Source: Candidatus Chloroploca sp. Khr17 (lineage in GTDB: Bacteria; Chloroflexota; Chloroflexia; Chloroflexales; Chloroflexaceae). From it: a DNA stretch of 64,000 nt. Location: the NCBI RefSeq assembly GCF_004138165.1, contig NZ_RYFF01000018.1, forward strand, positions 38,585-102,584. The letters are read 5' to 3'. Made by a program: the position numbers and the translations under genes. The notes beneath the pieces are model-generated. The model was not told the origin of the DNA. It ran no database searches and saw nothing but the letters and a program-made list of their open reading frames with translations. Below are positions 17,085-26,485 of this stretch, one piece after another (position 1 is the stretch's first letter; each line of letters starts with the position of its first letter).

Positions 17085-17654
17085 CTAGGATGCCTGTTCT
17101 GGCCCGCCCTTGGGGGGATCATCAAGATCAAGGGTGTTGATGAAATTGCGAAAAATCGACATTGAATCATCATTTAGTTCAGATTCAACTTCGCCTTCAG
17201 ATTCGCTTTCTGAAGTTCCGGTTGCTTGCTCGCTGATCTCAGCCTGCTCGTCTTCATCAAAAAAGACCCCGGCCTGATCAATCACGTGATCTTCAACAAA
17301 AATGGGTACTTCTGTGCGGACAGCCAGGGCTATGGCATCACTCGGCCGAGCGTCGACCTCAACCGTATTCCCTTGTTGTTCAATGACAATGCGCGCAAAG
17401 AAGGTGTTGTCCTGGATGTCATTGACAAAGATGTGGGTAATACTACCGCCCAGATCGCCGATGGTTGCTTTGAGCAGATCATGGGTCATCGGGCGCTGCG
17501 GCTCGTGGCCCTGGATGGCCATGGCAATGGCATCAGCCTCAAAGGGCCCGATCCATATGGGGAGGTAGCGCTTGCTGTCGGTTTCGCGTAGCACAACGAC
17601 CCTGTTCTGGGTGAGCAAGCTGACGCGGATACTGTCTACCACGACGCGTATCAT
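17085..17654 (-). CDS. Bifunctional nuclease-domain protein (BFN, DUF151)
   Basis: 189 residues from the ATG at 17654 (AAAGG 7 nt upstream; an in-frame upstream start at 17699 is less likely). The BFN domain covers about 1-130, with RVVVLRETDSKRYLPIWIGP, EADAIAMAIQG, RPMTHDLL and the conserved DARPSDAIALAVR. An acidic, low-complexity tail (SESESEGEVESELNDDS) follows. Bacterial DUF151 proteins are poorly understood; plant homologues have reported nuclease activity. Its stop lies 19 bp from the last DnaA box. Confidence 0.85.
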   Translation of the reverse strand: MIRVVVDSIRVSLLTQNRVVVLRETDSKRYLPIWIGPFEADAIAMAIQGHEPQRPMTHDLLKATIGDLGGSITHIFVNDIQDNTFFARIVIEQQGNTVEVDARPSDAIALAVRTEVPIFVEDHVIDQAGVFFDEDEQAEISEQATGTSESESEGEVESELNDDSMSIFRNFINTLDLDDPPKGGPEQAS

Positions 17655-17803
17655 CTCCAGGCCTTTCGTCGAAAGAATTGCTGAACGTTTGCCCAACAAT
17701 GTTATACTTGTGTGGATGTTACCACGTTCTGAAAGGGTACGTCAAGGATGAACCGTTGCCTCTTTTGCCCTGAAAGCCTCTCCGAAGAAGGGGTGACACG
17801 TCA

Positions 17804-19693
17804 ATGAATGACACCGAGGTTGATTTCGCTCAATTTGTGGACGCATATCTGCAGGCGTTCATTGCCGAACATGCCGTGCTTGGGTTTGATGGGTTGCCCG
17901 TCGGTCACGCTGGCGGTGAGGCTTCGCTTCCTCTGCTCAAGGTCTATACGCCATTGATCACCGATGGTGGCGCAACGCTGGCGAGTGTCGTTGGTTCATC
18001 ACGGCGTCTTTTGCTGCTTGGTGGCCCTGGTTCCGGTAAGTCGGTTGGTCTGCAGCATCTGACGCTTTCGCTCGCCACCAGTCTGCGCGCCGGTCGCACG
18101 ACGTTGCGTCTGCCCTTGCTCTGCTCGTTGTCTGAGGTTGCGTGTGCCCTTCCCGCTGATCCAGCGTATGATTTCGATCACCTGCTGTCGTTCATCTTTC
18201 GTCCTTTTGCCGACGCCGGCCTACCGAACGAAACGCTGCAGGCGTTGCTTGTTCAGCGCAAGCTCTTGCTTTGTCTCGATAGTCTCGATGCGGTGAGTTC
18301 TGTTGCTGAACCTGCCGCTGTCGATCTGCCGTCACCGCGTCAGCGCCTCGTTGAGGCCATCAAGCGGTTGCCCCAGGTCTATCGCAAGGCATCAGTGGTG
18401 GTGAGTTGTCGTACGCACGCCTATACGCAAGGCCCTCAGTTGCCTCCCGAGGAGGGGTGGCGGGTGCGGCACCTGATGCCCTTTGATGATGCGCAGGTGC
18501 GGCAGGCGCTGAAACGTTGGTATCTGGCAATGACCGGTTCTGCCGATCAGGGTGAGGTGCTCGCTCAGTGGTTGCACCACCCCGATGGGCAACAGGTGCG
18601 CCGTCTGGCCGGCTCGCCCCGGTTGCTCGCCGCGCTGTTCGTGCGTACCTATCATCCCCACGGTGCGCCGGGGCTCCGTTCGACCCTCCCTCAGGAATTA
18701 ACTGACGCGATGGTCGCCATGTATGGCGAGCAGGCCTTTGTTGAGCCTGACCTTGTGCGCTACGTGGCGCAGCGGATTGAAATGCCCGCGCTGCCGTTCG
18801 CCGACCGGTTGCGCCTGGCCGAGCGGCTTGGGCGCACCGGTGATCCACGGCTACCTGTGCAACTGGAGGCGTGGCGTTCTGCGCTGGCTCAACTGGACAG
18901 AGCGGGCTACTGGTGTGCGATGCCTGCCGGCACTTATCAGATTGGCGGATGGGTCGCGGGTGAAGCACCGGTTGACGTCAACCTGGCCTCCTTTTGGCTG
19001 GCGCGCTACCCGCTCACGGTTGCGCAGTATGCCCCTTTTGTGGCCGAGGGCTATGGGGATGAGGCCGAGCAGTGGTGGACGCCGGAGGGTTGGCGGTGGA
19101 AGCTTGAGCAGGGCAGTTACGAACCTGCTGGTTGGGCTGAGATGCGCTATGCGGGCGCAAATCAGCCGGTCACCAATCTCAACTGGTACGAAGCAACTGC
19201 GTTTTGCAACTGGCTCAATGCGCAGCCTGGTCTGCAGCTGCCTCTGGGCTATCGGTTGCGCTTGCCCACCGAGGCTGAATGGGAAAGCGCTGCGGCCTAT
19301 GACCAGACTGGTGTTCGGCGTTACTACCCCTGGGGCGCAACGCCAATCACCAGCGAGCACGCCCGCTTTGCCCTGGAGCGAGACGGCCATGCTGCACCGG
19401 TGGGCTGTTTCCCGGCAGGAGCAGCGCCTTGTGGGGCGCTTGATCTGCTTGGCAATGTTTGGGAATGGACGTGCAGCGATGCACGCATCTACCCTGCGCA
19501 GAGTGGCACGTCGCTTGTTGATGTGCCGTACACGCAGGGCTTCCTGCCCGAACGTGCCACGGTTGCCCAGCGGGGCGGTTCGTGGCACGATCATGGCGCT
19601 TTGCTGCACTGCGGAACCCGCTATCGGCTCTTGCCCGACTTCAACTATCGTTTTGGCACCCGTGGCTTCCGCCTCTGTCTCGGGCCTGCTTGA
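17804..19693 (+). CDS. NACHT/STAND-like NTPase fused to an FGE/C-type-lectin-fold domain
   Basis: 629 residues. A P-loop (LLGGPGSGKS, 71-80) and Walker B (KLLLCLDSLDAV, 153-164), followed by VVSCRTHAY (sensor-like), mark a NACHT-type STAND ATPase at about 65-360. From about 375 to the end is a formylglycine-generating-enzyme fold: GTYQIGGW, LPTEAEWE, GNVWEWTCSD, RGGSWHDHG and RGFRLCLG. The first of the two FGE cysteines is absent in the GGSW segment, so sulfatase activation is unlikely. Such fusions are thought to act as sensors in signalling or conflict systems. It is a single gene with no obvious effector neighbour. Confidence 0.82.
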   Translation: MNDTEVDFAQFVDAYLQAFIAEHAVLGFDGLPVGHAGGEASLPLLKVYTPLITDGGATLASVVGSSRRLLLLGGPGSGKSVGLQHLTLSLATSLRAGRTTLRLPLLCSLSEVACALPADPAYDFDHLLSFIFRPFADAGLPNETLQALLVQRKLLLCLDSLDAVSSVAEPAAVDLPSPRQRLVEAIKRLPQVYRKASVVVSCRTHAYTQGPQLPPEEGWRVRHLMPFDDAQVRQALKRWYLAMTGSADQGEVLAQWLHHPDGQQVRRLAGSPRLLAALFVRTYHPHGAPGLRSTLPQELTDAMVAMYGEQAFVEPDLVRYVAQRIEMPALPFADRLRLAERLGRTGDPRLPVQLEAWRSALAQLDRAGYWCAMPAGTYQIGGWVAGEAPVDVNLASFWLARYPLTVAQYAPFVAEGYGDEAEQWWTPEGWRWKLEQGSYEPAGWAEMRYAGANQPVTNLNWYEATAFCNWLNAQPGLQLPLGYRLRLPTEAEWESAAAYDQTGVRRYYPWGATPITSEHARFALERDGHAAPVGCFPAGAAPCGALDLLGNVWEWTCSDARIYPAQSGTSLVDVPYTQGFLPERATVAQRGGSWHDHGALLHCGTRYRLLPDFNYRFGTRGFRLCLGPA

Positions 19694-19702
19694 CGCCGCG
19701 TT

Positions 19703-21073
19703 TCACTGGTCTTCGTGGAACCAGCTATGGAGTGACGGCACATAGCCGCCTTTGCCATCCGGGTCGAGTTTGATATAACTAAAGAGCGTGATGTAATTGT
19801 TTTCGTCGCCGATCTCTTGCCAGCTATAACTCTGTGCGCCATCGTCAATCAGGTGGCGCGTCCAGGTGCCACTGTTGAAGTAGGCGCACTGGCGACCGTC
19901 GGGCAGGCTGATTGGATGCGCGTTGCCGTCAATCACGGTATGGGTATGGCCCATTAGCACCGTCGCGAGGGTGGAATCAGCCATCACAATGGCTCGGGCT
20001 GCCCGGCGATAGGCATCCTCGCTGCTTCCGCCGCCAAGCACGACGATCTCATCGTCGGGGTCGGTGGTCACTTCTTCGAGGCTCATCGAGGCCAGTTCGC
20101 TATAGGCGACCATGGCCAGTTGCGTTGGATCAGCTTCTTCCATCACGCGTTCGAATTCGGCGCGGGCTGCTGGATCGGCGAGGTGAGCGCGTACCGCTGC
20201 CTGAAGCGCCGGATCGGCGATGCTATCAGCCAGCGCATCAAGGTCTGGTGGCGTTGCCGCGCTCTCTTCGATGCCCCCAAGAATGAGCGGTGGCAGCCCA
20301 CTGACCATCAAGAAGCGTACGACAAGGCCGATCGCGGTTGCGGTAAAGATGAAGTCGTTGCGTAACCCGAGCTGGATGACCCGCATGATTGGTTTGACAT
20401 TGTCGATAAACCAGCGTTCGCGCTCGAGCTGATTGAAGACCTTGTCGACAAACAGGGTGCCCCAACAGCGCTTGAGCCGTTGTATCCCCAGGTTATCCAC
20501 CCCAAAGGGTCGGCTCATCATATCGCCAAAACGGTTGGCGCGGTCGTATTCGTGCCCGTGCTCGATAAAGACGCGGCCTTGGGTTCCAGTGCCGACGGTA
20601 TGGCTATAGTTGACGAGCCGCAGATCGCCCCACGCACCCGGCGGGTAGATTGTATCAAAGACCAGGGCCCAGACCTTCTTCCAGAGCAGATCAATGTCGT
20701 GGTTGCCGGCAATGATCGTGATCGAGTGGCCCTCCATCATAAAACGGCGCAGCGCTGCGAAAACCTTGGGGTGGCCGCTGGAAATCTGGGGCTCGTACCC
20801 GAGGATCACGCGTGCCCGGCGCAGCGATTCGCTCTCGGTGCTTCCCAGGCTATCTTCAGGCGAAGCAAGGCCAATCTCGGGCAGCGTTTGACAGAATTCG
20901 AGGAAATCGCCCGCGATGACGAGTTCGACCAGGTGCCCCCTGGTTCCAATATGGTCAATAAAATGGATCAGCGCCTCATCTGAGGTGAAATCTTCGAGCG
21001 GATCAGTGCGGCCATCAGGCAACCATCCCGGCCCCAGATGCAGGTCGCTGATGACATAGACGACGTGTTCCAT
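19703..21073 (-). CDS. Calcineurin-like metallophosphoesterase
   Basis: 456 residues from the ATG at 21073; the frame runs on upstream into the alpha-glucosidase gene. The full dinuclear-metal set is present: SDLHLGPGW at the N-terminus, VIAGDFLEF, GNHDIDLLWKKV, FIEHGHEYDRAN and the C-terminal LMGHTHTVIDG. A middle insert of about 150 residues with a hydrophobic stretch (FTATAIGLVVRFLMV) may contact the membrane. The family includes UDP-2,3-diacylglucosamine hydrolases and nucleotide phosphodiesterases; this large form is unassigned. It ends 9 bp from the convergent NACHT-FGE gene and is last in a three-gene unit. Confidence 0.88.
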   Translation of the reverse strand: MEHVVYVISDLHLGPGWLPDGRTDPLEDFTSDEALIHFIDHIGTRGHLVELVIAGDFLEFCQTLPEIGLASPEDSLGSTESESLRRARVILGYEPQISSGHPKVFAALRRFMMEGHSITIIAGNHDIDLLWKKVWALVFDTIYPPGAWGDLRLVNYSHTVGTGTQGRVFIEHGHEYDRANRFGDMMSRPFGVDNLGIQRLKRCWGTLFVDKVFNQLERERWFIDNVKPIMRVIQLGLRNDFIFTATAIGLVVRFLMVSGLPPLILGGIEESAATPPDLDALADSIADPALQAAVRAHLADPAARAEFERVMEEADPTQLAMVAYSELASMSLEEVTTDPDDEIVVLGGGSSEDAYRRAARAIVMADSTLATVLMGHTHTVIDGNAHPISLPDGRQCAYFNSGTWTRHLIDDGAQSYSWQEIGDENNYITLFSYIKLDPDGKGGYVPSLHSWFHEDQ

Positions 21074-21077
21074 AGGT

Positions 21078-22679
21078 TCAATCCTCATCAATGGCGATGA
21101 CCAGTCCTTCCACGGCATCGAGCATGACCGCGTCGAGGGTGACGTGGCCTGTCCGCTGCATCCCCGTACTTGCGGCAAGCGTTCCGGTTGGCCCAACGCT
21201 GCTGAGGTCGAGGGTCACCGGCGTTGCCCCCATGTTGAGGATGACCAGAATCTTTTCACCGCCGGCCCGGCGCAGATAGGCAAAGAGATCCGGCTCGCTG
21301 GTGGCGACGGTGGCATAACTGCCACGGTTGAGCGCTGCCGAAGCGCGTCGTAGTTCAAGCAGGTGGTGGGTCAGGGCTAGCATGCTCTGCGGGTCGTCTT
21401 GTTGGTGTGTGACGTTGTGGGTGGCGTAGTTGGTGGCAAGCGGTAGCCACGGCGTGCCCGTGGTAAAGCCGGCCCATGCTGTGGCGTCCCATTGCATCGG
21501 CGTACGCTCGGGGTCGCGCCCGTGCCCCGGTGTGCGGATGCCTTGTGGGTCAACCACAAGTTCGGCGGGAATGGGGACATCTTCCATGCCGAGTTCATCG
21601 CCGTAATAGAGCGTCGGGGTGCCGCGTAGGGTCAAGAGCAACATCTGGGCGAGGCGCGCCATAGGCTGGCCCAGACGGGAGGCGATGCGGGGTTGATCGT
21701 GGTTGCCAAGCACCCAATTGGGCCAGCCACCGGGCGGCAAGGCTCGTTCGTAGTGTTCGACCAATGCGCGGATCGCCTGGGCGTTCCACTCCCCAAGCGT
21801 CACGAGATTGAAATTGAAGGGAAGATGCACGCCATCAAGGTTTTCGCCGTAATAGGCGACCAGATCATCAATGGGCAGGTAAATCTCGCCAATCAAGACC
21901 TTGTCTTGATACTCGTCGGCGACCATGCGCATCTCGCGAATGACCGTATGCACCTCGGGTTGGTGCTGATCGTATCGCCGCAAGAGCCGGTGCTGGTCTG
22001 GTTGGCCTGCTTTCCACTGAGGATCAGGCGGGTTATCGGGCAGATCGGGATGTTTGATCAGCATCCAGATCACATCAATGCGAAACCCATCAATGCCGCG
22101 GGCAAACCAGAAACGCATCGCATCATAGATCGCATGGCGCACCTCTGGATTGCGCCAATTGAGATCGGCCTGCTTTGGGTCAAAGAGATGCAAATAATAC
22201 TGCCCCGTGGTAGAGTCAAGGCTCCAGGCAGGGCCGCCAAAATAGCTGAGCCAGTTGTTGGGTGGGCCTCCATCGGGGGCCGGATCGCGCCAGATATACC
22301 AATCGCGATACGGGTTGTCGCGTGAACTCCGCGCCGCGACAAACCAGGGATGTTCATCAGAGGAGTGGTTGGGCACAAGATCGAGCAGCACCCGCATCCC
22401 GCGTTGGTGGGTTTCGCTCACGAGTTGATCAAGCTCGGCGAGGGTACCAAACATTGGATCAACATCAACATAATTGGCGACGTCATAGCCAAAATCGGCC
22501 ATTGGTGAGGGGAAGATCGGCGAGAGCCAGATCGCGTCAACGCCGAGCCATTGCAGATAGTCAAGCCGTTGCCGAATGCCAGGAAGATCGCCGATGCCAT
22601 CGCCATTGCTGTCTTGAAAACTACGCGGATAGATCTGGTAAACAACGTCGGTTTGCCACCAGTGACGAGATGCTTTCAT
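21078..22679 (-). CDS. GH13 alpha-glucosidase (oligo-1,6-glucosidase/trehalose-type)
   Basis: 533 residues, usual length for GH13 exo-glucosidases. The (beta/alpha)8 barrel motifs are complete: DLVPNHSSDEHPWF (region I), nucleophile D202 in GFRIDVIW, acid/base E265 in LIGEIYLP and D328 in WVLGNHDQPR. The N-terminal VVYQIYPRSFQDSNGDGIGD is the classic alpha-glucosidase opening. It hydrolyses terminal alpha-linked glucose from malto- or isomalto-oligosaccharides, probably in the cytoplasm as no signal peptide is seen. It overlaps the upstream acylase gene by 4 bp and is followed by the phosphoesterase. Confidence 0.92.
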   Translation of the reverse strand: MKASRHWWQTDVVYQIYPRSFQDSNGDGIGDLPGIRQRLDYLQWLGVDAIWLSPIFPSPMADFGYDVANYVDVDPMFGTLAELDQLVSETHQRGMRVLLDLVPNHSSDEHPWFVAARSSRDNPYRDWYIWRDPAPDGGPPNNWLSYFGGPAWSLDSTTGQYYLHLFDPKQADLNWRNPEVRHAIYDAMRFWFARGIDGFRIDVIWMLIKHPDLPDNPPDPQWKAGQPDQHRLLRRYDQHQPEVHTVIREMRMVADEYQDKVLIGEIYLPIDDLVAYYGENLDGVHLPFNFNLVTLGEWNAQAIRALVEHYERALPPGGWPNWVLGNHDQPRIASRLGQPMARLAQMLLLTLRGTPTLYYGDELGMEDVPIPAELVVDPQGIRTPGHGRDPERTPMQWDATAWAGFTTGTPWLPLATNYATHNVTHQQDDPQSMLALTHHLLELRRASAALNRGSYATVATSEPDLFAYLRRAGGEKILVILNMGATPVTLDLSSVGPTGTLAASTGMQRTGHVTLDAVMLDAVEGLVIAIDED

Positions 22680-25135
22680 GCTGACTCCAGAATCAATGTC
22701 TCGACCGTGTGCCGCTCGACGGCTTCACGGGTCCAGAAGAGCGGAAGATAGCCGCCGGTACGCCACGTACTGGTCAGACTGGCGTAGTGTTTGCTGGCGG
22801 GATGGCCGCTTTGACCAGTTGGAATGATGATCCGTGCGTTATCCCAGTCGCCTGGATCGAGGATCTGACGATATGAGGGCCCATTATAAGCTGGTCCTGC
22901 CGCTGTTTCGCGTGGCACGTACTGGTGATTGACCGTATCAACGTCACCGGCCATCGGCCAGGGGCCACGGTTGAAGAGCGAGGCAAGGGCCGGGACGCTC
23001 CCCAGGGGATGGCGCAGGGTCAGCGTATGGACACGTTTATAGACCCAGCGTTTTGGATCGGGGCCGAGGCGGGTGCGCAACTCGGCGACAGCGCGACTGA
23101 AAGCCTGCGCGAGTACCTCGTTCCAGGTGCGCTCGTTGCCGAGCCAGGGATCGGGTCGATCAGGGAGGGGGGCTGCTTCGATGCGTTCCAGCATGGTCGG
23201 CAGCGCATGTTCGAGATAGATATTCGAGGGAATCGCGCTGAACGCCCCAACAGCTGCGGCCACCCCAAGCAGCCCGTCGAGTTCGCGGTAGGTCACCCGG
23301 GTGAGGTGGTAACGCAGGCTATCATAAACAGTCGCCGCACTGCTCTCGACGCTCAACACGCCATCCCAGGCAACCAGCAACTCGCAGACGGCCTGTTCAA
23401 GCGGATCGGACAGTTCAAGGGTTGCGATCAAACGGGCCAGCTTCAGCCCTGGAACCGAGAGCGTATCCTGCTGGATCTGGGCAAAACTCCGGGTATCGTG
23501 GCGTTCGGTTGCCTCAAGCAACGTGGTGATGCGCTCGGCACGATACGGGTTGGCATACTCGCCCTGGAGCAAAGCCGCAAGTGGATGGTCGGGGCCAACG
23601 ATGCGGTTATTGGCCGTCACGACGATCCCATCGGGTGGGTTCAGGCTGGCTGGTACGTATTCGGACGGGAGAAAGCCCTGCCACTCATACGCCCCGTCCC
23701 AGCCTGGCACAGGCAGATGCGGATGGCCGTGGGGGCGGAGCGGGATCTTGCCGGCGAGCGCGTACCCAATCTGACCGCGGGTGTCGGCATAGACAAAATT
23801 CTGAGGTGGCACATGCCAGTCGGCGAGTGCCGCCCGAAACTCGTCCCAATTCCGCGCCCGGTTGAGTTTGAGCACCGCCCGACTAAGGGCTGGCGAAGGA
23901 TCGAGCGCAGTCCAGCGCAGGGCAAGCGCCGTATTGGGCGCGGGATCAACGATCGCGTCGCCAATCCGCCCGCGCACCTGATCAATGATCGGCCCGTGGT
24001 GGGTCAGCTGCACATCAACCAGCACAACCTCTTTTTGCCCCTTGACCACAATCTCTTCGCGCAGCGTCTCCATCGTACGCCACTCGCCCTGCCAGGCATA
24101 CCGGGTCGGATCTTCTGGATGCAAACGCTCAAGATAGAGATCCTGGATATCAAGCGGCGCATTAGTCATGCCCCAGGCAAGATCGCGATTATGGCCGATG
24201 ACGACGCCACAAGTACCGGGCATCGTCACGCCGGCGACGTGGAAATCGCCACCTTCGAGGTGGGCCAGATACCAGAGGCCCGGCAACCCAAGGCCAAGGT
24301 GGGGATCATTGGCCAGCAGAGGCCGCCCATGGACGGTGCGGTCGCCGCTGACGGCCCACGCATTCGAGCCTTGAGGCCCACTTGTATCGCCGGTAAAGCG
24401 TGTTGCATCGCCGGCGATGCGTAGGATGGTTGCCCCGAGATCGTCTGGATAACGGGTTCCCCTGGGCAAGGTCAGCAGCTCGGGCTGAGAAGACCGCGCC
24501 GCAAGTGCGGCGGCCCGGTCTTCACCAACGAGCGCAACCATCTGGGCATTGAAGAGCTCGCTCATCCAGTTGGTCGAAAGATTCAGCGCCATCATCTTGG
24601 GCCAGGCGAGAATATCGACAAGTTCCCAGGGCCGTGGTTGAAACCCAAGGATCGTATATTCAAGCGGGAGGCGACCACGCAGCGCCTCGACGCCTTGATT
24701 GATGCCGGTGGTATAGGCTTCAATCAGCGCTGCGGTCTCAGCATCAATCAGTTCAGCTTCACGTTCAGCCACGCGTGAAAAACCGAGGGTACGGATAAAC
24801 TGGTCGGAACTGAGGGCAATTGGCCCGAAGATCTCGGCCAGTTGGCCGCGGGCGGTACGGCGATGCAATTCCATTTGCCAGAGCCGATCCTGGCTATGGA
24901 TAAAACCGAGGGCGGCGAAGAGATCCTGATTCGTGCTGGCATAGAGATGGGGAATACCCCAGCGGTCGCGGTGAACCGTCGCACGAGCCGTCAGACCCGG
25001 CAGCGCCACGCGCCCCGTTGTGCGTGGCAACGGGCGGCGCAGGGCGGCAAGGGCACCCACACCAGCGGCACCGGCGGCGAGGCCCATCGTGAGCCCGAAC
25101 GCTCGGGCAAGGCGAGAAAAGTCAAACATTGACAT
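22676..25135 (-). CDS. Penicillin acylase family N-terminal nucleophile hydrolase
   Basis: 819 residues with an N-terminal hydrophobic segment (about 10-33), so exported or membrane-anchored. The precursor layout of Ntn penicillin/AHL acylases is visible: alpha-chain motif RDRWGIPHLYA, HSQDRLWQMEL, spacer, then the autocleavage site GSNAWAVSG with nucleophile S257, followed by NDPHLGLGLPGLWY and VVTANNRIVG in the beta chain. The physiological amide substrate is unknown; quorum-signal or peptide amides are possible. First gene of the unit with alpha-glucosidase and phosphoesterase (ATGA overlap). The operon logic is not obvious. Confidence 0.9.
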   Translation of the reverse strand: MSMFDFSRLARAFGLTMGLAAGAAGVGALAALRRPLPRTTGRVALPGLTARATVHRDRWGIPHLYASTNQDLFAALGFIHSQDRLWQMELHRRTARGQLAEIFGPIALSSDQFIRTLGFSRVAEREAELIDAETAALIEAYTTGINQGVEALRGRLPLEYTILGFQPRPWELVDILAWPKMMALNLSTNWMSELFNAQMVALVGEDRAAALAARSSQPELLTLPRGTRYPDDLGATILRIAGDATRFTGDTSGPQGSNAWAVSGDRTVHGRPLLANDPHLGLGLPGLWYLAHLEGGDFHVAGVTMPGTCGVVIGHNRDLAWGMTNAPLDIQDLYLERLHPEDPTRYAWQGEWRTMETLREEIVVKGQKEVVLVDVQLTHHGPIIDQVRGRIGDAIVDPAPNTALALRWTALDPSPALSRAVLKLNRARNWDEFRAALADWHVPPQNFVYADTRGQIGYALAGKIPLRPHGHPHLPVPGWDGAYEWQGFLPSEYVPASLNPPDGIVVTANNRIVGPDHPLAALLQGEYANPYRAERITTLLEATERHDTRSFAQIQQDTLSVPGLKLARLIATLELSDPLEQAVCELLVAWDGVLSVESSAATVYDSLRYHLTRVTYRELDGLLGVAAAVGAFSAIPSNIYLEHALPTMLERIEAAPLPDRPDPWLGNERTWNEVLAQAFSRAVAELRTRLGPDPKRWVYKRVHTLTLRHPLGSVPALASLFNRGPWPMAGDVDTVNHQYVPRETAAGPAYNGPSYRQILDPGDWDNARIIIPTGQSGHPASKHYASLTSTWRTGGYLPLFWTREAVERHTVETLILESA

Positions 25136-25184
25136 AGCTTCTCCTCGTGGCCTGTGGCGCTTGCTCCATCAGATTCTGCACCTC

Positions 25185-25320
25185 AGTAGTGGGTAACGGA
25201 AATTTCCTGAGATGCTCGCAGCCTTGTCGTGCTGAGCGCAGCGAAGCATCTCTGCCATTGGGACGCCTGAGACCCTTCGCTGCGCTCAGGGTGACACAAC
25301 CCAGGAAACTTACATTACCG
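25185..25320. repeat. Palindromic dispersed-repeat element
   Basis: An inner inverted repeat (25226-25252 against 25269-25295) shares the core CTGAGCGCAGCGAAG and its complement. Weaker outer similarity joins the TTTCCTG word near 25203 with CAGGAAA near 25302. This is the layout of small non-coding repeats seen repeatedly between genes in such genomes. No gene is visible from 25136 to 25403. Confidence 0.65.
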
Positions 25321-25403
25321 ACCAAGCAACCTAACCCAATTGTGAGTGTGCTCGGCTATAATGTCAACCCACAGCGAGGCCGAAACAACGTATAATAAAT
25401 TGT

Positions 25404-26396
25404 ATGATACCGTCATCCATTTTATCAAAGCTTGCAACCGAACTTGGCTACGTCCAGGATATTGTACGGCAACGCACTGCGCAACGTACGGCGATTATCC
25501 AGGTTGTTGAGACGCATCTCTTTGCGACCGAGGATGCCTATGTGCGTGCTGCACTAGTCATTCTTGCGGCACAGACGGGAACCTACCATCCTGAGTCGGT
25601 CGCGCATGTTGCTGCCGCCGTTGAATTGATCCATGCGGCCACCCGGGCGCATGATGTGCTTGTTGACGCTGCTGCCCGTCGGCGCGGTGCCTTGTCGGAC
25701 GAGCCCTGGGCGCACGGCATTCCTTTGATGGTGGGTGACTATCTTTTTGCCTTGGCGTCGGGCGAAATGGCCTTGAGCCCTGATCGGCGCGTCATTGATG
25801 TCTATGCCGAGGCGGTGATGCAGATCAGCGCAAGTGCGCTTGCCCCGGTAAGCAACCTGGTGCCCTTCGACGAAGCGCGCCGGGCGCACTACGATCATAT
25901 GACTGACGCTCATGCTGCGCTCTTCAAGGCTTCCTGTCGCGCCGGGGCAATTTGTGGCGGGTTTGGCGAGAAACATATTGATGATCTTGGCCGCTTTGGG
26001 GTCGCGCTCGGGTGTGCCTTGCGCCTTCTGGATGAGGTGAGCCTCTTTGCTGATATGGCAGTGGAGGCCCCTGCTGCGGTGCGTCTGGGCATGGCATCAG
26101 TGACGCTCCCTATGATCTTCGCTGCGGCGCAGAGCGACAGCGAGCGCCTCGCTGCGGCACTGGATACCAGCGATCCCGCCGAGCAGACGTGGGCCATCAA
26201 TGAAGTGCGGCGTCACGGGATCGCACCGACCTGCCACGAGATCCTTCGCCTCACCGACTATGCCCAGAAGGCGTTGAGCGATCTGCCTCACCGTCAGGCG
26301 CGTGACGATCTGCTCACCATTGCGCAGGCAATTGGACAATCTTCTCATCCAGATCTCATTCAGCAGCGATCCGTTCATCATCACGATTCGCTATAA
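25404..26396 (+). CDS. Polyprenyl diphosphate synthase-like protein with degraded Asp-rich motifs
   Basis: 330 residues, all-helical, aligning by eye to trans-isoprenyl diphosphate synthases: AAVELIHAATRAHDVLVDAAARRRG corresponds to the first Asp-rich region, GIPLMVGDYLFALASG to the following helix, and LGCALRLLDEVSLFAD to the second Asp-rich region. The first motif reads DVLVD (D84, D88) instead of DDxxD and the second reads DEVSL, so at least two Mg2+-binding aspartates are missing. It may be a non-catalytic partner subunit or a repurposed fold. A TATAAT at 25391-25396 lies 7 nt before the ATG with no ribosome site, suggesting leaderless transcription. Confidence 0.75.
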   Translation: MIPSSILSKLATELGYVQDIVRQRTAQRTAIIQVVETHLFATEDAYVRAALVILAAQTGTYHPESVAHVAAAVELIHAATRAHDVLVDAAARRRGALSDEPWAHGIPLMVGDYLFALASGEMALSPDRRVIDVYAEAVMQISASALAPVSNLVPFDEARRAHYDHMTDAHAALFKASCRAGAICGGFGEKHIDDLGRFGVALGCALRLLDEVSLFADMAVEAPAAVRLGMASVTLPMIFAAAQSDSERLAAALDTSDPAEQTWAINEVRRHGIAPTCHEILRLTDYAQKALSDLPHRQARDDLLTIAQAIGQSSHPDLIQQRSVHHHDSL

Positions 26397-26415
26397 TTTG
26401 AACAGAAGGTTTTCT

Positions 26416-26456
26416 GCTGTTAGCAAAAGCCAGCGTCGCTGGCTTTTGTCAACAGC
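26416..26456 (+). terminator. Hairpin after the isoprenyl synthase-like gene
   Basis: 19-bp arms (26416-26434 and 26438-26456), two mismatches, GTC loop, with an AAAA/TTTT pair inside the arms. It lies 20 bp after the stop. Confidence 0.75.
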
Positions 26457-26485
26457 AACGAAGTAGGTGCGAAGGAGAAGTATCG

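Noticed and set aside
17804..19693. Diversity-generating retroelement target, because the protein ends in an FGE/C-type-lectin fold.
   Set aside because: No reverse transcriptase or template repeat is in the window and the C-terminal region is not enriched in Asn/AAY codons.
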